A DNA stretch of 17,289 nucleotides from Clostridium_AB sp036639235 (GTDB lineage Bacteria > Bacillota > Clostridia > Clostridiales > Caloramatoraceae). A program made the position numbers and the translations under genes. Below, piece by piece: positions 1 to 6,826 of this stretch (positions are counted from its first letter, which is position 1; every line of letters starts with the position of its first letter). The notes beneath the pieces are model-generated. The model was not told where the DNA came from. It searched no databases and was given only the letters and a program-made list of their open reading frames with translations. The stretch spans positions 1 through 17,289 of the forward strand of contig NZ_JAVWJB010000038.1 in NCBI RefSeq assembly GCF_036639235.1, written 5' to 3'.

Positions 1-51
1 TAGGCCCTGTTAACTCTACTTACTTTATTAATGACTAAATAATTTATACTT

Positions 52-603
52 CTATGCTTCTTGTAGGAGTAGTCTGTCTATTGATAGTTCCACTCCTTCT
101 TCACGAATGGCTGTGAAAGGTATGTTAATGTTCATTTCATTGAATAGTTTTTCTGCTTCTTCCATGAATACTCCCTTTTCTTCTATTACCTTTAGGGTGT
201 TAAGTGCTTTTTCGTAGTTGTCTATACATTTAAACTCTCCACCCCATTCACCGCTACAGGTTATATTAACTCCACAGCTTGGGCTTCCGTCTATTCCAAT
301 TATGCCTATTACCTTATATCCATTATCTATATAATTCTTAACCTGAAGTGCTATAGACTCTAGTATGTTTCTTGCTTCTTTTCTATAGTGCATGTTGTCA
401 AATTGTTCCTTAGTATGTCCCCATCTTTTTATTCCGTATATGTGCATCTCTGGACAAGGAAGTTGAATTATTCCAATGTCCATTTTATGTAGCTTCTCTA
501 TTATTCTAAACTTCATAGCTCCATAGCTACTAAGGCCTTCTACCTTAGCGTTACAGTTTAGTATACAGTGGCTTAGTAAAACAATTTTTCTTCCTCTTTT
601 CAC
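52..603 (-). CDS. TudS-related (DUF523-like) putative desulfidase
   Basis: A 183-residue cytosolic protein with the cysteine layout of the DUF523/TudS family: SHCILNC (C13, C17), LPCPE (C50) and GSPSCGV (C110), plus C116 and C126. Characterised TudS enzymes bind a [4Fe-4S] cluster through three such cysteines and remove sulfur from thiouracil; the substrate here is unknown. I recall a clostridial subfamily annotated as a CD3072-type TudS-related putative desulfidase and this looks like it. The start is GTG, set by the ribosome site AAGGTGAT 6 nt upstream; it ends in TAG. It lies downstream of the sao operon behind a terminator, so it is probably a separate unit, but its upstream region carries a motif almost identical to one upstream of sao. 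Assignment to the superfamily is fairly sure, function is not. Confidence 0.8.
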   Translation of the reverse strand: MKRGRKIVLLSHCILNCNAKVEGLSSYGAMKFRIIEKLHKMDIGIIQLPCPEMHIYGIKRWGHTKEQFDNMHYRKEARNILESIALQVKNYIDNGYKVIGIIGIDGSPSCGVNITCSGEWGGEFKCIDNYEKALNTLKVIEEKGVFMEEAEKLFNEMNINIPFTAIREEGVELSIDRLLLQEA

Positions 604-654
604 ACAATCACCTTCTAATAGCTTATATATTAAATACTATAGAAGTTTACATAT

Positions 655-677
655 TTTTTCTATTAAATATGACAAAT
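655..677 (-). promoter_or_regulatory. Conserved upstream motif, copy 1 (tudS-like gene)
   Basis: On the plus strand this reads TTTTTCTATTAAAT followed directly by ATGACAAAT. The same string with one extra T at the junction occurs at 7187-7210 upstream of the sao operon, in the same orientation relative to the downstream gene. On the coding strand it contains TTGTCA, which resembles a -35 element, but no well-spaced -10 is obvious in both copies. It could be an operator or a shared promoter part. It lies 52-74 nt upstream of the GTG start. Confidence 0.45.
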
Positions 678-734
678 ATCCTAATCGTTTTTCCTAATAT
701 GAGTTGGCATAATTATTACCCTATTCTATGTAAA

Positions 735-770
735 TAAAAAAGACCCTAACTTCTGCTATGTTAAGGCCTT
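735..770 (-). terminator. Rho-independent terminator of the sao operon
   Basis: On the minus strand an 11-bp stem (760-770 with 740-750, two G-U pairs) with a 9-nt loop is followed by a run of T at 735-739. It lies 13 nt past the saoD stop codon and closes the long operon. Confidence 0.75.
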
Positions 771-782
771 AAAATGCTTAAA

Positions 783-1115
783 TTATAATGTTATAACTTG
801 GTCAATTCCTGCTGAGCTAAGTGATGCATATAGTACTGGGAAGCACCCAATTGCTGCACTATCAACAAGCTTATCATCAATCTTTCTTTCAATTGCACAT
901 TGGTCACATGCTAGTAGAATCATTCCTGTTTCTTCGCTTATCTTCTGAAGTCTATCTCCAACTTCATCTCCCTTAGTAAGCATGTATGTATTATCAAATA
1001 CAAAGAACATTCCAGCAACCTCTGCTCCGTGGTTCCCCTTCTCTAATTGTGGAACTATCATGTCCCTAAGTATTCTTCTTGTGTTTGCTGAACTTATAAC
1101 GTAAGCTACCTTCAT
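783..1115 (-). CDS. saoD: DsrE-related small protein SaoD
   Basis: A 110-residue soluble protein with a DsrE/DsrF/TusD-like alpha/beta pattern: an opening strand MKVAYVISSA, a central strand before the CDQC motif (C70, C73), and a late Cys in AIGCFP (C91). DsrE-type proteins carry sulfur or form redox-active thiols. The CxxC suggests thiol or metal relay, but its role in this operon is inferred. The start is fixed by AAGGGGGA 6-7 nt before the ATG, and the stop is TAA. It is the last gene of the sao operon, 21 nt after saoL, and is followed by a terminator. No in-frame UGA is present. The name follows the Sao family naming I recall for the DsrE-related member of this locus. Confidence 0.8.
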   Translation of the reverse strand: MKVAYVISSANTRRILRDMIVPQLEKGNHGAEVAGMFFVFDNTYMLTKGDEVGDRLQKISEETGMILLACDQCAIERKIDDKLVDSAAIGCFPVLYASLSSAGIDQVITL

Positions 1116-1136
1116 TATTATATCCCCCTTAAATTA

Positions 1137-1808
1137 TTAATCTAACTTAAACACCATTTCAGATGCTTCAAGTGCATCACTAAGGGAAAGCTTAAAGTAT
1201 AGATCACTGTCTATATTCTTCCCCTCTAACCACTTATCAAAATGACTCTCCTTACAGAAGAAATTCATAATATTTCAGCAGCTATTACCATAGTTTTTAA
1301 ACTTTTTCATATTAGCATGAAGTACATATATTTTGCTGTGTGATGGGTTTTTAACCTGACCATCCTCAACCTCAACTGATATACTCTCCCCACAACATGC
1401 ACATTTTGAATTAATCTTAGTATTAGATTTAAATGTAAAAGTTGACCCAAGTGAATCTATAGCACACATAGCACTATATTCTCTTCCATCCTCTAGTGTA
1501 ACTCTATGGGGAGTTTTCACTGATGACACTGGGTATATAAACTTAACTATATTATCCTCTACAAAGAACCCTTCTTTTCCTGACATAGACTTAATAGTTT
1601 CATTGATTTTAGAGTAATCTACTGATAATAATCTACATGTATCCTCTGTTAATAGGCCTAAATCAAATCCCACTCCCTTGTCTATTATGTAATTTATAAT
1701 AAATAATCTTATACGTTTTTCTTCACCTGTTAATCTTGAATGGATACTATCTACGTAAACATCATCATATAGGTAGTCCCCAAGCATTTTATTGTTCTGC
1801 GGTATCAT
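1137..1808 (-). CDS. saoL: Selenoprotein organomercurial lyase-like SaoL (MerB family), UGA at 1275-1277 read as Sec
   Basis: Read through the in-frame TGA, the protein has 223 residues with Sec at 178. It aligns with MerB alkylmercury lyase: MCAIDSLG (C115, D118) matches the MerB WCALDTL segment holding catalytic Cys96 and Asp99. KCACCGE (C136, C138, C139) matches the MerB Cys117 region. NSC-Sec-NIMNFF matches SFCCHVHFF, placing C177 and Sec178 at the MerB Phe158-Cys159 step if the FF pair is aligned. After the UGA come 45 further residues (HFDKWL, then DALEAS) that match the MerB C-terminus, ending in TAA. MerB protonolyses carbon-mercury bonds, so a Sec at the metal-binding Cys would give a softer, stronger ligand; the real substrate is unknown. 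The ATG overlaps the saoA stop (ATGA). A hairpin at 1246-1262 fits a bacterial SECIS. Confidence 0.88.
1246..1262 (-). promoter_or_regulatory. Putative bSECIS of saoL
   Basis: In the mRNA, UUCUUC pairs with GGAGAG (two G-U pairs) around the loop UGUAA. The loop starts 18 nt after the UGA and has G in its second position. Both match the loose bacterial SECIS rule (G in the first two loop bases, roughly 16-37 nt from UGA). Confidence 0.6.
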
Positions 1809-2587
1809 ATTATCTTCTCCATATCTTCCTCATAATTAAGAGCCTTCTTCAGTACTGAAGTTAGATATACCTTATAGTTGTCATATTCCTTAGAATTTCT
1901 GTATGCCCTTCTAGGTCTATCAAGATTAATCTTAATGTCCTCAATAATTTCTCCATGGTTTGTAGACATAACAATAACCCTATCACTCATGTAAATAGCC
2001 TCATCTACATCATGTGTTACCATTAGCACTGTAGTTCTATCCTGAATCCAAATATCCTCAAGTTCCTCTTGAAGTATTTGTCTCATTTGAAAGTCTACTG
2101 CACCTAGCGGCTCGTCCATTAGAAGAACCTCAGGCTTACAAGCAAGTGATCTAATTACAGCAACTCTTTGCTTCATTCCACCTGAAATTTGGTGAGGATA
2201 TAGTTCTTCCTTCCCCTCTAGATGTGACATTTTAAGTAGATTATTTAATCTTTCTATTCTCTCATTCTTTGGAACCCTTTGCTGTTTCATAGGGTAGAGA
2301 ATATTATTCTTAACTGTCATCCAAGGAAATAGGGCATAGTTCTGAAATACAAATCCCCTATCAGGACCTGGCTTTGTTACTAACTTTCCACTTACCTTAA
2401 TCTCCCCTGCAGTTGCTTTTTGGAACCCTGCAATTATAGTAAGTAATGTTGTTTTTCCGCATCCTGAGGGACCAAGTAGTGTTACAAACTCTCCCTCATT
2501 AATTGTTAGGTTAATATTTTCTAATATGTCACTTATCTTTTTTCCATTCTTAAATGACTTTGATACATTTTCTATAGAAACCTTCAT
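1805..2587 (-). CDS. saoA: ABC transporter ATP-binding protein SaoA
   Basis: A 260-residue ATPase of the nitrate/sulfonate/taurine importer class (SsuB/TauB/NrtD-like). Walker A is GPSGCGKTT, the Q-loop lies in FQNYALFPW, the signature is SGGMKQRV, Walker B is VLLMDEP and the switch His is in THD. It should energise the SaoP permease from the cytosolic face. The chosen ATG shares its A with the TAA stop of saoP (TAATG), which indicates translational coupling, with GGAGG about 11 nt upstream. An in-frame ATG 18 nt earlier at 2605 (adding MEVCKV) is possible but less likely. The stop is TGA at 1805-1807 and overlaps the saoL ATG. This UGA is judged a true stop because the extension beyond it is short and unlike ABC ATPases. 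Confidence 0.9.
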   Translation of the reverse strand: MKVSIENVSKSFKNGKKISDILENINLTINEGEFVTLLGPSGCGKTTLLTIIAGFQKATAGEIKVSGKLVTKPGPDRGFVFQNYALFPWMTVKNNILYPMKQQRVPKNERIERLNNLLKMSHLEGKEELYPHQISGGMKQRVAVIRSLACKPEVLLMDEPLGAVDFQMRQILQEELEDIWIQDRTTVLMVTHDVDEAIYMSDRVIVMSTNHGEIIEDIKINLDRPRRAYRNSKEYDNYKVYLTSVLKKALNYEEDMEKII

Positions 2588-3390
2588 TACTTTACATACC
2601 TCCATTTTGTAAGAGATGTGTTTACAAACTGTAGCAGTCTATCTATAAAGAATCCAACAAGAGCTGCTAATATCATAAGAGCCATCAGGGAATCCGTTTG
2701 CATTCTTCCCTGGGCTTCAACCATTGAGTAGCCAAGACCGGCACTAGTCGCAATGAACTCCGCTCAGATAACGCTCATCCATCCTGCACTTATTGCAAGT
2801 CTTGCTCCTGTTAATATATCTGGAATACTTGAGGGAATAACAACGTCCTTAAATACACTAATTGCTCCTCCTCCCATACTTCTAGCAGCATGATAGTAAT
2901 CAGGTGATATGTTTCTAACCCCGTGTATCGTATTAAGAATAACAGGGAAAAGTCCTGAAAATGCTATTAGAAATATAGTAGGTCCATCTCCTATTCCAAG
3001 CCAAATAATTGTTAATGGAACCCAAGCCATAATAGGAACCTGCTTCACAGAGTCTACTAGTCCACCAACAAGCTTGTTAGCTGTTCTAGATAGACCCATT
3101 AAAAGACCTAGTGGAACTCCTATTATCATTGACCACATAAAACCTTTAATTACTCTAACTAGTGTAATAGTTACGTTTTCAATAATAACCGGGTCCTTAA
3201 TATTCTCAAAGAATCTTCGGAATACATCCATTGGTTTTGGGCATAATAGGTCACTGTTAATAGTTGTAGCAGCTATTTGCCATATTCCTATAAGAATAGT
3301 AAACAAAACTACTTTATATATAAGATCCTTATAACTTTTCTTACCCTGAACTACGGAAGCTTTTGGATCGTAACATGCCACTTTCTCCAT
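2587..3390 (-). CDS. saoP: ABC transporter permease selenoprotein SaoP, UGA at 2764-2766 read as Sec
   Basis: Read through the TGA, this is a 267-residue permease of the SsuC/TauC/NrtB type with about six membrane segments. The first is near residues 25-42. The cytoplasmic coupling loop is around SPDYYHAARSMGGG (163-176). SAGWMSVI-Sec-AEFIATSAGLGY matches the family consensus that usually reads LVAAE followed by the small-residue stretch SGLGY. The 58 residues after Sec209 include the expected last membrane helix (MALMILAALVGFFID), so truncation at UGA would remove an essential helix. Sec replaces a small residue in a transmembrane region, which is rare for a selenoprotein. The ATG has AGGAGAG 7 nt upstream and lies inside saoB, giving a 40-nt overlap in another frame. 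The stop TAA overlaps saoA. A hairpin at 2727-2745 resembles a SECIS. Confidence 0.87.
2727..2745 (-). promoter_or_regulatory. Putative bSECIS of saoP
   Basis: AGUGCC pairs with GGC-(U)-ACU: six base pairs with one bulged U on the 3' side, closed by the loop GGUCUU. The loop starts 24 nt after the UGA. The GGUCU loop and bulged U closely recall the E. coli fdhF SECIS, making this the most canonical of the five. Confidence 0.7.
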
Positions 3391-4133
3391 TTATCAACTC
3401 TCCTTTCACTTGATTTTCCTCTTTTAAGTAGATATGTATTAAGAAAATTGTCATTCTTAAGCTCATCTACTCCTTTGTTGTACATACTCTTAAATTCCTG
3501 AAACTCTTCACTTTCATAGAACTTTTTAGTAGATATCATAGTATAGGAGGGGTAATCCCCTTGTATGTGATTAGTCCCCTCCATAATGTTGTCTAGCCCT
3601 ACAGCTACATATGCATCTACTAATATTGCATCAACCTCTCCCTTTTCTAAAACATAGGGAAGGGTTGTACTTTTTATAGGCTTAATATCTATGTCCTTAC
3701 CAAACTTTTTCATTAGAAGTTCATATTTATCTACCCTATTTTGTGGAACACCTATTTTAGCAGGGTTTTTAGATCCTACTAAAATATCAGCATTCATCAC
3801 AACATCGCCAACCTCTACAAATTCATTATTATCCTTTAAAAACTCCTTTGCTAAGGATGAACAAATAATAGCTATATCAGCAGCATCTGAACTCAGAGCC
3901 CACTTACTACTAGAACTTCAGCAGTCACCAAGTGATACTGTTTCTATATCAGATTTCTCAAGGGCTAAGCCCATGGTCTTTCCCATATGATTAATAACAA
4001 TTGATGAACTATCATCTGAAGTAACTATTTTTATAGCCCTTTCTTTTCCTCCTAGAGGAATAAAAAATATTATTATTCCTACTATTAGAATAGCTCCAAG
4101 TATTAACTTTCTAATACTAAATTCCAAGTTCAC
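3351..4133 (-). CDS. saoB: Substrate-binding selenoprotein SaoB, UGA at 3918-3920 read as Sec
   Basis: Two open stretches (4133-3921 and 3917-3351) share one frame and are joined by a single TGA, giving 260 residues with Sec72. The N-terminus is a positive start followed by one hydrophobic segment (residues 9-27), consistent with an uncleaved membrane anchor or signal peptide. The rest resembles a periplasmic binding domain: GDC-Sec-SSSSKWALSSDAADIAI, then MNADILVGSK, then LPYVLEKGEVDAILVD. The vicinal Cys71-Sec72 pair in the likely ligand pocket suggests binding of a soft metal species. The assigned start is GTG overlapping the end of the upstream lipoprotein gene by 17 nt; its ribosome site is a weak purine run, and TTG at 4127 is an alternative. 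The 3' end overlaps saoP by 40 nt. A second binding protein lies just upstream. Confidence 0.85.
3879..3911 (-). promoter_or_regulatory. Putative bSECIS of saoB
   Basis: The apical helix UCUG-AGUU-CAGA (loop AGUU, G second) begins 24 nt after the UGA. An outer helix pairs AGUAGU with GCUGCU (two G-U pairs) across an asymmetric internal loop. This fits the loose bacterial SECIS rule. Confidence 0.55.
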
Positions 4134-5211
4134 TTATCTTCTTCTTCCAGTCTTCATACTTCATTCCCACTGGGAAGTTACTTTCTACGTCCTTCTTAAT
4201 GAAGTCATTAAAGCTCTCTAACTTAAGACCCTTAATGTAGTCTTCCTTAAGTAGGTCTTCAACCTTAATATCCTTAAAGTCTGGATCTACTGCCTTGCTA
4301 GCTGCTAGGTCACGTTCAAATCCATCCTTATTAGCCTCCCAAGTAATAGTTCTTCCTTCTCCAACTGTTTTCTTATGTATTGTGTTTAATGCAACTTCCT
4401 CTGGCACTTTATAAGCTTCAGCAAATATCTTAGCTGACTCTGTTGGGTGAGTATACATATACTTAATAGCTTCAACATGGCTCTTAACTAGCTTTTCAGC
4501 AAGCTCTGGGTGCTTGTCCACAAAGTTCTTATTAAGAGTAAATGTACAACATACTGAGAACTCATCATTTGGTCCCTTGTACTCAGTAAATATCTTTCCT
4601 GCCTTTTCATGTTCAGCAAGTGATGCCCATGGGTCGCAAGTAGTAAATCCCTTGATTTGTCCTGTTTTAAGTGCAAGTATTGCATCTGTTGAACTGTTAA
4701 AATCAAGTGGTTGATAGTTCTTGCCTTCCTTTGGTAGTCCAAGCTTTCTAGCAATTTCTACCCATGCAGTATCTGTATCTGGCTCTGTACCAATTCCAAG
4801 CTTTTGTCCTAGTAATTGCTTAGCATCTGTAATATCCTCTGAAGTTACTAAGTAGTATGATCCTCCAATATGGTTGTTAGCTCCAACCATTAGTGGAACA
4901 TTCTTCTTAGTTGCAAGGTATGCACCTGTAATTCCTATGTATCCAGCATCCATCTTCCCTGCTGCCATAGCCTCAGGAACCTTACCGTTTCCTGTAACCT
5001 TAACCTTAAGACCGTTCTTCTCATAGATTCCAGCCTTCTCAGCAATTGGTGCAGCTGTCATATGGTCACAATTGTAGTAACCAAGATTAATTGTGTAATC
5101 ATCCTTAACAGCAGCTGTTTCTTGTGTTTTGCTGCTACATCCAACAGCTAGTGATGCGATAACTGAACACATAACTGCAGTAGCAATAAGTTTCTTAACT
5201 CCCTTATTCAT
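4117..5211 (-). CDS. Cys-rich ABC substrate-binding lipoprotein of the sao operon
   Basis: A 364-residue exported lipoprotein. A signal peptide ends in the lipobox LAVGC with lipid-bearing Cys25. The mature part is an NMT1/SsuA/TauA-like binding domain: INLGYYNC, then AGIYEKNGLKVKV, then GKMDAGYIG, then DPWASLAE, and a C-terminal lobe. Nitrate/sulfonate-type binding proteins deliver ligand to SsuC/TauC-type permeases, here SaoP. Besides the lipid-bearing Cys the mature chain has Cys48, Cys192 and a vicinal pair Cys221-Cys222. Free cysteines are unusual in such proteins and suggest thiophilic metal or metalloid binding (inference). The start ATG has GGAGGG 5 nt upstream; the stop is TAG. It sits 51 nt after saoC and overlaps the saoB start. 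I have only a weak memory of a name for this family member (saoX), so no symbol is given. Confidence 0.87.
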   Translation of the reverse strand: MNKGVKKLIATAVMCSVIASLAVGCSSKTQETAAVKDDYTINLGYYNCDHMTAAPIAEKAGIYEKNGLKVKVTGNGKVPEAMAAGKMDAGYIGITGAYLATKKNVPLMVGANNHIGGSYYLVTSEDITDAKQLLGQKLGIGTEPDTDTAWVEIARKLGLPKEGKNYQPLDFNSSTDAILALKTGQIKGFTTCDPWASLAEHEKAGKIFTEYKGPNDEFSVCCTFTLNKNFVDKHPELAEKLVKSHVEAIKYMYTHPTESAKIFAEAYKVPEEVALNTIHKKTVGEGRTITWEANKDGFERDLAASKAVDPDFKDIKVEDLLKEDYIKGLKLESFNDFIKKDVESNFPVGMKYEDWKKKISELGI

Positions 5212-5238
5212 AATACCCTCCTAAACTTTGATAATTTA

Positions 5239-5255
5239 TAGAACAAACTGTTCTA
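5239..5255 (-). promoter_or_regulatory. Putative bSECIS of saoC in the 3' untranslated region
   Basis: UAGAACA and UGUUCUA form a perfect 7-bp stem around the loop GUU. The loop begins 17 nt after the UGA and starts with G, as bacterial SECIS elements require. Because Sec is the last residue, this element lies beyond the stop codon. It is not followed by a T run, so it is not a terminator. As perfect dyad symmetry it could alternatively be a protein-binding site. Confidence 0.5.
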
Positions 5256-5262
5256 AATAGTA

Positions 5263-5730
5263 CTATCAGCATGCCTCCATACTACCTGAACCAAATAGGT
5301 CTATAACCTTATCCTTTTCTATTTTGTATATTCCAATACCAAGTTCTCCATTTTTAGAACCTGATATTACGAACTCATTTAACTTGTCCCCGTCCGTATC
5401 CTTAATATCTATGTTTTGGTTATCAAGTGGTGCCCTGTAATGGTCAAGCTTCTTAAATCCACCTTCACCTGATAATATAACAGTAAATGCAATCTCTTTC
5501 TTACCCTCATGTTCATGGGAAAATATTACTACAGTGTCATCTTTACCATCACTATTAATATCCCCATCACTATGCTTTATTATCTTTGCATCACTATGAC
5601 TCTCTTTAAAAAAGTTAAGTCCCATACTCTCCTTATTAGGCTTCTCTAAGCTCTTAGGTGAGCATGAAGCAAGTGTTAGTGAAATAACTAACATACTTAT
5701 TCCTAGAATTAATTTCATATATTTCATCAT
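5263..5730 (-). CDS. saoC: Lipoprotein SaoC ending in Cys-Sec; UGA at 5266-5268 read as Sec before UAG
   Basis: A 155-residue lipoprotein: signal peptide with lipobox LASC (Cys23), then a short domain with two Asp-rich loops (DGDINSDGKDD near 56-66 and DTDGDKLNEF) like FG-GAP/EF-hand-type calcium loops. The apparent end is MEAC-TGA-TAG, so reading UGA as Sec yields a C-terminal Cys154-Sec155 pair. This matches the family I recall as Cys-Cys-COOH (seleno)protein SaoC, and is reminiscent of the C-terminal Cys-Sec of animal thioredoxin reductase. A flexible C-terminal selenol could capture or pass on a soft metal outside the membrane (inference). The ATG at 5730 follows saoE by 2 nt, with AGAGGG upstream; a second ATG comes directly after it. 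Alone, the UGA call would be weak. It gains support from the operon, the Cys before it, the adjacent UAG and the downstream hairpin. Confidence 0.78.
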
Positions 5731-5732
5731 AT

Positions 5733-6815
5733 CTACGCCCTCTTAATCTTATGTAAATATGGAATAATACTTTTATATATTGATATAACCCCTATTCCTA
5801 TTATGAAAATGCTACATATACTCTTAAACCAGTAGGGGAAAGTAATCATAAACTTCCTAGCCATCTCAACAGTTCCTGTTGCACTTGAATAGTTCATAAC
5901 AGGTGTAAAATCAGGAAGTAATATCATGTTAGCAACATAGCCTCCCATAATAGAACCTATTACAACAATTGAAAAGTATATAAGAACTGATCTTTTTCCA
6001 ACTACCTTATATAATGTCATAAGCTCTGGAATATTAGTTGCTGCTCCTGCCATAAGAAAAGTTATTGCAACTCCAGGGGCTACCCCTGTAGCTATAAGCG
6101 CTGCTACAAAAGGTATATGCCCAACTGCACATACATACATAATCCCAGCAAGTATAGCTATACTTCCAAGTGAAATAAGGTTAGGGTCCATTAATATACT
6201 TTGAAGTCCAGTAGATTCTGATAAACATATTAATGTTCCAACAAGAATCATGCCTATAACAACATACTTAGATACCATCATTGATAAATCAAATATAGCC
6301 CAGTGAATACCTGACTTAATTCTACTAAGTATACTTTCCTTATCCTCTTCAAGCTCAAGTGTAGCTTCTAAGGCTACCTCATCAAATGCTGAAACCTCAC
6401 TTCCTCCAAACCTGTTTGCAACAAGACCTACAATAATTGATATAACAAGTCCAGTAATAACATATATAATTGTTATTTCAGGTCCAAGTAACCCAATACT
6501 TAATAGTATTGCTATAGGATTAAGCACTGGATTTGCTGTTAAAAATGTAAGTGTCGGCCCAAGGTATGCACCTGAATAATACATACTTATAGCAATAGGA
6601 AATGTTCCACAGCTACAAATAGGAAGTACCATCCCTGATAAAATACTCTTAAATATTGAAGATAGCTTGTTATTTCCAAGCATTCTTTGGAACTTTTCAG
6701 GTGATACAAAGTTTCTCATAATACCTGCAAATAAAAAGCTAATAACTAGCCAATCAGCTGATCCAAGTAGCGCATTATAGGAGGTTGTTAAAACATCCAT
6801 AATAAAGTCTGTCAT
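5733..6815 (-). CDS. saoE: Efflux permease SaoE (SO_0444/ArsP, DUF318 superfamily)
   Basis: A 360-residue polytopic membrane protein with about eight to ten hydrophobic segments in two halves, separated by an acidic loop (ALEATLELEEDKE, 148-160). The first half carries LPICSCGTFPI (Cys67, Cys69) and TANPVLNP; the second carries CAVGHIPF (Cys229, His233) and AGAATNIPEL. These are hallmarks of the DUF318 permease superfamily that includes the organoarsenical exporter ArsP and the SO_0444 metal efflux group, where conserved Cys residues bind the thiophilic substrate. It probably exports the metal species or product. AGGAGG stands 7 nt before the ATG; the stop TAG is 2 nt before the saoC start. 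Genes for this permease family often sit beside a small thioredoxin-like gene, here saoT. There is no internal UGA. Confidence 0.87.
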   Translation of the reverse strand: MTDFIMDVLTTSYNALLGSADWLVISFLFAGIMRNFVSPEKFQRMLGNNKLSSIFKSILSGMVLPICSCGTFPIAISMYYSGAYLGPTLTFLTANPVLNPIAILLSIGLLGPEITIIYVITGLVISIIVGLVANRFGGSEVSAFDEVALEATLELEEDKESILSRIKSGIHWAIFDLSMMVSKYVVIGMILVGTLICLSESTGLQSILMDPNLISLGSIAILAGIMYVCAVGHIPFVAALIATGVAPGVAITFLMAGAATNIPELMTLYKVVGKRSVLIYFSIVVIGSIMGGYVANMILLPDFTPVMNYSSATGTVEMARKFMITFPYWFKSICSIFIIGIGVISIYKSIIPYLHKIKRA

Positions 6816-6826
6816 ACTATTTCCTC

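Noticed and set aside
1752..1807. A sixth Sec codon at the saoA TGA
   Set aside because: The frame after TGA runs only 17 codons before TAG, gives no ABC ATPase-like sequence, and the TGA overlaps the saoL ATG as a normal coupled stop. The ATPase is full length without it.
2909..3334. Plus-strand open frame opposite saoP
   Set aside because: It is an antisense shadow of the permease gene: no ribosome site, no recognisable family, and codon pattern explained by the minus-strand gene.
3351..4133. saoB as two genes or a frameshifted pseudogene
   Set aside because: Both halves share one frame, are separated by a single TGA preceded by Cys, and a SECIS-like hairpin follows. Four other genes in the same operon show the same pattern, which decay would not produce.
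5239..5255. Perfect inverted repeat after saoC as a terminator
   Set aside because: There is no T run after the stem on the minus strand, and the operon continues 27 nt further on. Its spacing from UGA fits SECIS better, though an operator is not excluded.
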